From assembly GCA_963693315.1 (NCBI GenBank), contig OY856188.1, positions 196,310,379 through 196,374,378 on the forward strand: a stretch of 64,000 nt of DNA, in the 5' to 3' direction. The position numbers and the translations under genes are program-made. A model generated the notes under the pieces. It made no database searches and was not told the DNA's origin. It saw only the letters and a list, made by a program, of their open reading frames with translations. Positions within the stretch are counted from its first letter, which is position 1, and the number at the start of each line of letters is the position of its first letter. The DNA is from Diogma glabrata. Taxonomy: Eukaryota; Arthropoda; Insecta; Diptera; Cylindrotomidae. Below, piece by piece: positions 56,950 through 64,000 of the stretch.

Positions 56950-58480
56950 GTAAACCCTACTCAATGCTAGACATATTGTAAATTTAAATGTCAGATATCC
57001 GCAGCATATATTAATTATTATGTTGGTTTATATTATATTTTTATACATTCATCCAGATTTCTTTATTACTAAATTTTTGATTTCTGAAGAACTGACATAT
57101 CAAAATTAATGTATGGTTTTTGGAAACAATTCAATAAAGAGAATTGTTTCCAAAAGCTAACTTTAATTTATTATTTGATTTTTCGATAGTATGATTTTTT
57201 ATTTTTCGATGTAACGAATTTCGAAGGTATGATTTTTCGATGATATGGCATGATTCAAAAAAGATCAATAAATCGAAAACTACAAAATCATACTATTGAA
57301 AAATGAAACAACCGAAAATCACAACATCGAAACTTATAACACCGAATAAAAAGTCATTATCAAAATATCATATTATCGAAAACATTCGATATTATGAAAA
57401 TTCATAAAATCGACCAATCATAAAATTGGATATGCCCTACTCAGTGCTAGGAATATTGTAAATTTAAATGTCAGAAATCCGTAGTATATATTAATTATAA
57501 TTAATTGATTTATTTTATATTGTTACACACTCATTCAAATATTTTTATTACTAAATTTTCGATTGCCGAGGAAATGGCATATCAATATATGTGTGTTACG
57601 TTTTTCCAACCTTACTTCGAATTGGCCTTACTCTCAATTCGATAAACGCAATTCCCAAATCTCTTCCGAGTTCGATCACTGATTAGTAAGCAAACACACC
57701 AGGTTTTGTTCAACACCTTAATTGTTCCACAACAAAAGGAAAACAATACAGCAGCAAACAATATTCCTAACTAGAATATTCTTGAATATTCTGAAACTCT
57801 AACGGTTTATTGTAGAAATTTCCAGTACACAGCGTTCAAAATAATACACAAAATATTACTACTTAATAACACTTAAAACTTTATTTACAAAAACTAGTTT
57901 AATATTAACTTCTATTTACACGATTTTATATGCACGGTACAACATTTCGTTTACAAATAATTATTTCCCATTCCATTTAAACTATCGCAATTTTAACCAT
58001 GCAGATCTAAAATAAAACTATCTTTATTTTGCAAGGCATCCCTCCTTATATACGATTTTGCATAATCTCGATTATTCGAGAACACTTTTTAGAAAACTTG
58101 AGAAAATATTAGAATATTCGATTATTTTACGTTATGATGATTTGATTCATAAAGTAATTTTATATTATTTCATGTTGACCCTTCTTGTAAGAAAAAAATG
58201 TGACTATGTTCTATTTTTGAAATATTGTATACCGAAAATTAAGGTTTTGTATTTCATTACGTTTATGTAGAATCGTAACATGTATTTTGGAAACAATTTG
58301 CTTCTATGAACTGTTTCCAAAAACCATACTTTAATTTTAATATTTGATTTCCTTGGCAATCGAAAATGAAGTAATAAAAACTTTAATGAATGTATAGAAA
58401 TAATTCAATTAAATCAAATAATATAAATCAATATAATAATTGAATTTATAATTTTCCTAGCATTTAATAGGCCATAATTT
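56950..58480. repeat. Inverted/duplicated AT-rich repeat interrupted by a solo LTR
   Basis: CTCA(A/G)TGCTAG, ACATATTGTAAATTTAAATG and TCAGA(T/A)ATCCG occur at about 56955 and 57430, followed by TATATTAATTAT. An inverted copy of the outer part lies at 58285-58480 (GGAAACAATT ... GAACTGTTTCCAAAA, TTGGCAATCGAAAAT). The inner stretch 57180-57420 is full of TTTTCGATGTAATG-type words. Confidence 0.6.
57594..58280 (+). mobile_element. Probable solo LTR (TGTTACG ... CGTAACA)
   Basis: 687 bases starting TGTTACGTTTTTCC and ending GAATCGTAACA, the TG...CA inverted ends usual for LTRs. Flanks TGTG and TGTA are a near 4-bp duplication. The surrounding repeat continues on both sides (ATCAATATATG ... TATTTTGGAAACAATT), which parallels the uninterrupted GTATGGTTTTTGGAAACAAT near 57112. 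No internal coding region is present. The LTR family differs from the gypsy element at the left edge of the window as far as can be seen. Confidence 0.65.
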
Positions 58481-58880
58481 CGATTGAATGATTTTTCGAT
58501 GTATTGAATTATTCATTATATCGAATATTTTCGATATTATGATATTTCAATATGATTTTTTATTCTATTTTATGAATTTCGATCATCTGGTTTTTCGATT
58601 TTATGAATTAAATTTTCGATTGAATGATTTTCGGTGATGTGATGTTTCGATGTAATGTCTTTTCGACTAAATAGATTTTCGATGATATGTTATTTTGATT
58701 TAAAGATTTTTCAATTTCAAAACCATTTCATGACAGATTATCAGTTCTATAACACGATTCGATGATTTGATTTTTCTATGCTATGATACGGACTCATATT
58801 TTTCGATGTAACCAATTTCAAGGGTATGATTTTTCGATGATATGATTTTTCGTTGATATGGCACGATTTGTATTTATCGA
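58480..58880 (+). repeat. Degenerate TTTTCGATGATATGA repeats
   Basis: TTTTCGAT followed by a short ATG-containing word recurs about every 15-30 bases, for example TTTTCGATGTATTGAAT, TTTTCGATGATATG, TTTTCGTTGATATGG. The same motif fills 57180-57420. It is a loose microsatellite-like array. Confidence 0.65.
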
Positions 58881-60640
58881 CTTCATTATAAGTATAATTG
58901 TCAAAGGTGAAATAAAAATAGCTGTGTTTTATGAAAATTTTTAAAGTATTTAGTTTGAGAACAGGGTGGTCCAAAAGTATTCTATAATTCAAACCTATGA
59001 TTTTTCTAAAATGAACTAAAGAATGTTTAGTGTTAATTATAATAAATTAACATCTCCGAATATCCATGCCATCTAGGATGAGGATTTAAACTAATATTTC
59101 ATTTCCCTGAGAAATTTATGAAATGGTAAAAGGGAATAGGATGAATTTGGAACGAAATGACAAGGGAAGGACTCACCTGATATCAACGGTTTCATATGCG
59201 TTGGCCAACTGGCCAATGGACAAAGAATACACAATAAAATGTTTACTCTCACTGTTAAAAATATTAAGACATACATTTTGTTTAAATGGTGCTGATATCG
59301 TAGATCACGCATGTTTAGAATTTTTTACCACAATATTAAAGTTCCTTGCCCTAAAACATAATAAAATTTAATTCGGCTTTTTGAGTTTTTTTGTTCTAGA
59401 AATATTAATTATTAAAGATGTACATCTCAGGTAAAATGAAATACGTGATCTGGACGACCGGCGGACGGCCAGTCGATTTCATACTTGGGATACAAGTAGT
59501 ATGGATGAAGCAAAAAATACGCGTGTTTTTAGAAACATTTTAAAGTGTATTTTTTCGAGTCAATTATCTTTCCAACACATATAAAAGTTCTCTTGCGATT
59601 TGATTTCAATGTCACCATAACTTTGAATTTTCAGAAAACCTTCGAACCACGCTGTTCTCATAAACCTTTTAAAATTTTTCTAGAAATACAATTATTTTTT
59701 ACTTTACCTTTACTACTTATATTCCAAGTATGATTCAATATATGATTCAATGATTCTTATATTCCAAGTATGAAGTTGATCGAAAATTATATTTCTAAAC
59801 TGTACTTATGTTGAAATTAAAACAAATATATTATATTACAACACTATGTTTGCGTTCCATGAAAATTTTGATTGCTCCATATAGACAAAATTTTTAATTA
59901 GAAACCCCTCCCCCTGGTCAATGGTGTCCGCTTTACCAATCTTAAAATCTTGGCACTTTACCCAAAGGTTAGGTTCGGTTAGGTTTCAGTGACTCTCACC
60001 ATTACGTAGAGTTACTTGAACTGTATATAAGTAAGTGCGTTCTAAAATACATTTAAAAATTATTGACCAGAGCAAGACAGACGCCGGGCATATAAATCAC
60101 CATTTCTTCTCGTTTTGACCTGTTTTTTTTTTAGTCATTTGCAAGGTATGTACTGGCGTTCGAGAAAAAAAATGATTGTGTGTTTCGAGAAGAATTGGTG
60201 TGGAATGTTTCGAACATTTACATAAGCACCTGTTGATTCCATAATCAAACATCGGAAGAACAGTACACATATAAATGGTCGTAATTGGTGTGGCTAGGCA
60301 ATTAATAGTAAATTGAGGGAGTTTTGCCAAAATTACAAAAATAAAAAGCAAATTCTACTCATGTTAGGCAACAAATCTTACCGACATCGAACCAAATCCC
60401 TTTATAACGGTATGCTGTATGCATAATGAACCCCTCATGTTTCAGATTTGGATTTAGAAAAATTTTGTATAGCTTTGGATTCCTCATTATGACAAATTTT
60501 CATACCTGTTATTGTTTCTTTTATATCTCTTCCGTGTTTTGATTTAGTCAGGGGCGTGAGATGAATCTGTTTAGCTCCGTAACATTTCGAAAAGTGGCAT
60601 TACTAAACCCAACTGACGAATAACACCCCATTTTTAATCA
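58881..60640. other. Distal IAP2 intron 2, no feature assigned
   Basis: A plus-strand frame at 59123-59371 (82 codons) has no recognisable domain and no support. The stretch at about 59440-59480 is unusually GC-rich (GACGACCGGCGGACGGCCAG). It is otherwise unremarkable AT-rich DNA. Confidence 0.3.
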
Positions 60641-60658
60641 GTTTTATTTTGTTATCAG

Positions 60659-61742
60659 GTTTCATACATAACTCCGGAATCACTGGCAAAAGCTGGTTTT
60701 TATTATAATGGTGCATCGGATAATGTCAAATGTGCATGGTGTGAAATTGTTGTTGGTCAATGGGAAGTTGGTGATGATCCATTTTTTGAACATCAACGAT
60801 TGTGTCCAACATGCCCAAAAGTACAACTAGGTCCGAATATAGAAATAGCAAGTGAAGGGATACGAGAACTAGGAATACAACAAATTCGTTCACCTAAAGA
60901 ACCACGGTTCTCATCTCTAGATGCACGTTTAAGAACTTTCGCTAGTTGGTCAAGTGGAAATGTACAAACTGCAGACTGTTTAGCTGAAGCTGGGTTTTAT
61001 TATCAAGGATTAGCAGATCAAGTTCGATGTTTTCATTGTAATGGAGGTTTACGATATTGGCTAAGTGAAGATGATCCATGGTACGAACATGCTAGATGGT
61101 TTCCAAAATGTCAATTTGTACAGTTGGTCAAAGGATTACAATATGTTAAAAATATTCAAGATCAACAAAGGAGCGATTCAACTTTGCAGGAATCAAATCA
61201 AAGTCCAATTATGACGATAGATGAAGCAATGGCCACCGAATATGTTCAACTGGTTTTACAAATGGGATTAAATGAAGGTCGAATTCGCTCTGCAATGAAA
61301 AGAAGACTCGATAAAACGGGCAAACCATTTCAAAATGCTGAAGCTTTAATCGAAGCGGTTTTAGATGGACAAGTTGATGAAGAAGGACCAGCCGATATAA
61401 TGGTTGGAACAAGCTTGAGAAGATCTTCATTCCCTATACCGCCGACGTCCCGAATTTCTGAGGTATACACATCACAAGTTACTTCAACTAAATCACCACG
61501 AGTTTCATTTGTTGAAACACCAAGTAATACAAGTGTAACTGATTGCCGTAGTGATTCTATGGATGTTTCCACAAATCAGAATAAGGAAGAAAAGGGATCA
61601 CATAATGATCAATCAATAAATGACGTTGATAACTCACAAGTTTCACTTGAAGAGGAAAATCGTAAATTAAAAGATGCACGATTATGTAAAGTGTGCATGG
61701 ATGGAGAAGTTGGCGTTGTTTTTTTACCATGCGGTCATTTAG
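60659..61742 (+). CDS. IAP2: IAP2 exon 3 (BIR2 remainder, BIR3, UBA, start of RING)
   Basis: The acceptor GTTATCAG|GTTTCA is in phase with exon 2. Residues 142-502 follow, plus one base of codon 503. BIR2 zinc ligands are C166, C169, H186 and C193. BIR3 (about 229-298) opens DARLRTFASW and has C265, C268, H285 and C292 within VRCFHCNGGLRYW. A UBA domain at about 335-378 (EYVQLVLQMGL ... ALIEAVLDG) binds ubiquitin chains. After a Ser/Thr-rich linker comes LEEENRKLKDARLCKVCMD, the start of the RING, with C484, C487, C499 and H501. The donor is TTAG|GTAAGT at 61742/61743. Three BIRs plus UBA plus RING, in this order, is the IAP2 (DIAP2) architecture and excludes DIAP1-type proteins. Confidence 0.94.
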
Positions 61743-61801
61743 GTAAGTTTTTTTTGGTTGTATAAATTATTTTTTATATATTTATATTTTCCATGTTTCA
61801 G

Positions 61802-61890
61802 TGACATGTGTTCAATGTGCTCCAGGAGTAACAATGTGTCCATTATGTCGGTCGTCTATAAAAGGATTTGTTAGAACATTTTTATCATAA
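61802..61890 (+). CDS. IAP2: IAP2 exon 4 (end of RING, C-terminus)
   Basis: Acceptor CATGTTTCAG|TGACAT. The split codon 503 becomes Val. The exon supplies the last four RING ligands C505, C508, C515 and C518 and the highly conserved end IKGFVRTFLS before TAA at 61888-61890. The total reading frame over four exons is 531 codons, close to the fly protein's length. The C3HC4 RING is complete, so ubiquitin-ligase activity is expected. An AATAAA lies at 61896. Confidence 0.93.
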
Positions 61891-62153
61891 ATGGAAATAA
61901 ACTGCTACTATTATAACCTCTCATTATCTGATTATAACATTTAAATGTTTCCTGATAACTTTAATTAATTTTAAAAACAAAATAATTCCTAAAAGAAATT
62001 AAATAAAAACATAAAATTATTAATTTAAAATGTATAAATAATGTTGGTTTATATTTAAATCATTGTACTATATTATAAAACTTAAAATTAAATACTAATA
62101 TGAAACTGGAAATGTAATCTATTTTAATTTAAATATTTAGATAAACGACTTAA
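61891..62153. terminator. Convergent 3' ends of IAP2 and NPC1
   Basis: 263 AT-rich bases between the two stop codons. AATAAA-type signals for IAP2 are at 61896 and about 62002. A clear signal for the minus-strand gene could not be chosen among several TTTATT words. Confidence 0.5.
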
Positions 62154-62694
62154 TCAATAAATATTTGTTCTCACTTTTGACGGAGGTCCAATATAGCTAA
62201 GCACAACTGGTAACAATATTAATCCTACAGCTGCGCCAATCAGAACTATACCCAAATACATTCGAAAATAGAAAACTTGAAATATTTGTGATTTAGCAAA
62301 CGCTAAAACAACAATACCAGCAAATTTTGTTAATGTTATGCCGGATAGTACACTGCTGCCAGTTGTTGAAAGAGATTCGCCAGCACGTTCAAACGGTGTT
62401 CCCGCAAAATTTGTATATGATCGAACAATATGCGATATAAATTCAACTCCAATTCCAACACTTACAACTAAATTTACTAATGATACCGCATTCAATGTTA
62501 TATTCCATAACCACATTAAACCAAACATATTTAATAGGATTATTAACACAAATATTAGAACAAATAATGCTGATACTATATCTAATCCTGTTACAAAAAA
62601 GGTTACGACAAATATTGCAGCTAATGATAAACTTAAGGAAATCAAAGCATCTTTCCATATCGTTAAGTATTGTTCATAGAAAACGTAGAAGATA
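62154..62694 (-). CDS. NPC1: NPC1-like sterol transporter, last exon
   Basis: The minus-strand exon starts after an acceptor (TTATTTACAG|TATCTT) and ends at a stop at 62154-62156; about 179 residues. It opens with [17 protein letters not shown] and contains [14 protein letters not shown] [46 protein letters not shown] and [20 protein letters not shown], all matching the C-terminal RND/patched-type membrane domain of NPC1. Five hydrophobic segments of about 20 residues are visible, ending in [14 protein letters not shown]1 exports cholesterol from late endosomes and lysosomes; insects have NPC1a and a gut paralogue NPC1b, which cannot be told apart here. No upstream exon was found between 62695 and the window's right edge. 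The frame upstream of the acceptor (to 62768) is intron read-through. Confidence 0.92.
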
Positions 62695-63839
62695 CTGTAA
62701 ATAAATATAATAAAATTAAAATTGATTAAATTATTTTTGTCAAAGTGTAATGGAGCTGGATGAATCAAAATTTAAAAAGGAAATGCTTAAAAATTGTCAG
62801 TCTGAAAAATCCATCACAAGTGAGTAATATAATCTGTCGTTTCCTTTCTAAGGGAGGATCACTTAAAAACGTTTGAAATGCGAACGTAATAAAAATAAAC
62901 AAATAAAAGTAACGCAAATTTACTAGTCACGGGAAAAAATTTCAACACTGGAAAAAAGAATTTGCTATGGACAAAAACCATGTACATTTTTTTGGATAAA
63001 GATATCGTGAAAATAGTTCCAATCGGAAAAGGTTACTCTTCTTTAGCATTTCATGAGTAGTCAGCATTGAGCATTCTGCAAAAAGTATTGAAAAATTATG
63101 TTAGATTCTATCCAGGAAAAGATGACCATGAATATATTACAACGCATTTTCTTAACAAAATACAAAGAAATGTTAGATTTCAACAGTATTTTATTTTATT
63201 ACACCTGACTAACCTAACCGTAATCTTCCAATGGCCTGAGAGCTATGCATGAAAATATGTGGGGAACGTGGCGATGTTTTTTCGTTGAAATTAATAAAAA
63301 ACAAATTGTTTTTTTTTTCAGTTCTAATTTTTCGTTTTTTTTAAACACTTGCTTTTAGTTTGTTGTGTTTTTTGATTGGTAAAATTCTATTATTATATTT
63401 TCGTCTTGAAAAATTACAATTGATAATTAAAGATTGACTCTAGTTCCATAAATGTTGTATACGTTTTAAAAAAATTAAGAAACTAAAAATGTTTTGTTAA
63501 GAAACTACAATAAACACACTTCTGTGTCTTGCTATGTTGAAGTGATCAACTATTTATTTCATCTTATGATTGTTTGGTTGAGATATTCTTTTGTTTATTT
63601 TAAAAAATAATAAATAGATTGAAAATTAATAAGAAGAAAGCGAAACTGTTTAAATAAGAAAATCATCTTAGAGTAAATAATTTAAACCAAACTTTTAAAA
63701 AACGTTTACTAATTATTCGGCATTTTTTTTTTGTGAGCAATTAAACTCAAGTAACTAAGGAATTAATTTGAATTTTTCCAATTCAACGGTATGGTTGGAA
63801 ATATCTCAGAAAAAAACTCTGTTTTTCTCTTACGTGTTT
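62695..63839. other. NPC1 intronic or flanking DNA, no feature assigned
   Basis: AT-rich sequence. The short plus-strand frame at 63067-63252 has no recognisable domain. No NPC1 exon was identified on the minus strand here. Confidence 0.35.
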
Positions 63840-63922
63840 CGGTTGGGATTCGAACTCGTAACCTCAGTGTCACGCAACGAGTTCAATTCCTTTGACAGAC
63901 ACGTTTAACCACTACGCCACCG
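63840..63922 (-). tRNA. tRNA-like sequence (tRNA pseudogene or SINE head)
   Basis: On the minus strand the sequence has a good A box (TGGCGTAGTGGTTAAACG) and B box (GGTTACGAGTTCGAATCCC) about 40 bases apart, spanning about 83 bases. GTTCGAATCCC is the near-universal T-loop sequence. The outermost CGGT/ACCG pair, but the rest of a seven-base acceptor stem pairs poorly, and the region between the boxes is longer than in most tRNAs. A functional tRNA is therefore unlikely; a tRNA-derived SINE head or decayed tRNA fits better. Confidence 0.6.
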
Positions 63923-64000
63923 TTTACTAATTAGTTCGCTGGTGCCATCTTACAAGATTAGGGAGTGCTAATATTTTATCAACTGGATCGAATAGCTTTT

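Larger units (their letters stand above)
40645..60658 (+). other. IAP2 intron 2 (20,014 bp), packed with nested elements
   Basis: Bounded by CGA|GTAAGT and TTTGTTATCAG|GTTTCA. Phase 0 on both sides, and joining residues 141 and 142 restores a normal BIR2. Nearly everything inside is transposable-element DNA listed separately. Stretches with nothing recognised are 40740-41650, 46140-46600, 47300-47335, 53425-53765, 55760-56400, 56545-56950 and 58880-60600. Confidence 0.88.

Noticed and set aside
59123..59371. 82-codon plus-strand frame in IAP2 intron 2 as an additional exon
   Set aside because: It has no BIR, UBA or RING character, and exons 2 and 3 already join to a complete BIR2.
62338..62704. 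Plus-strand and alternate minus-strand frames over NPC1
   Set aside because: Shadows of the conserved NPC1 exon.

Overview
The window is insect (at least arthropod) nuclear DNA: strongly AT-rich, intron-containing, and mostly transposable elements and their debris. Three host genes are recognisable. (i) The first coding exon of a fatty-acid 2-hydroxylase-like gene lies on the minus strand at 9153-9527; the rest of that gene is outside the window. (ii) A complete four-exon inhibitor-of-apoptosis gene of the IAP2/DIAP2 type lies on the plus strand (40142-61890): three BIR domains, UBA and RING, 531 codons. It is split by a 20-kb intron that falls inside the second BIR domain. (iii) The last exon of an NPC1-type sterol transporter lies on the minus strand (62154-62694), convergent with IAP2 and 263 bases from it. 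The insect order cannot be fixed from these.

Layout. 1-2225: 3' half of a decayed Ty3/gypsy retrotransposon. 2226-7450: a long dispersed repeat (here 'repeat A') with a 504-bp higher-order array of AT-rich minisatellite. It is interrupted by a 2.1-kb hAT element with 8-bp target duplication, which itself carries a jockey-like LINE fragment. 9153-9527: FA2H exon. 11640-15680: degenerate repeat array ('repeat C') interrupted by a decayed LINE. 16205-19276: partial repeat A, a gypsy pol tail, and a Tigger/pogo-like MITE with a foldback element nested in it. 20207-27125: a 6.9-kb DNA transposon with 182-bp terminal inverted repeats and two apparently intact genes, one of them with eight exons whose splice phases all fit. 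This is the most interesting object in the window. 28640-37946: a 9.3-kb hAT element with perfect 8-bp target duplication, a broken transposase and nine copies of a 77-bp repeat next to its left end. 38919-39042: a nearly perfect palindrome upstream of IAP2. 40645-60658 (IAP2 intron 2): a stack of nested elements (long-inverted-repeat elements, two Tigger elements, a foldback element, a Tc1/mariner-like element with an AGAGC-rich element inside it, tandem arrays, an inverted copy of repeat A, a solo LTR). 63840-63922: a tRNA-like sequence.

How it works together. The only intact coding units are the host genes and the two genes of the 20207-27125 transposon. The nesting order can be read in several places because a pre-insertion sequence survives in an inverted-repeat arm or in another repeat copy. 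No CRISPR, operon or other prokaryotic feature is present.
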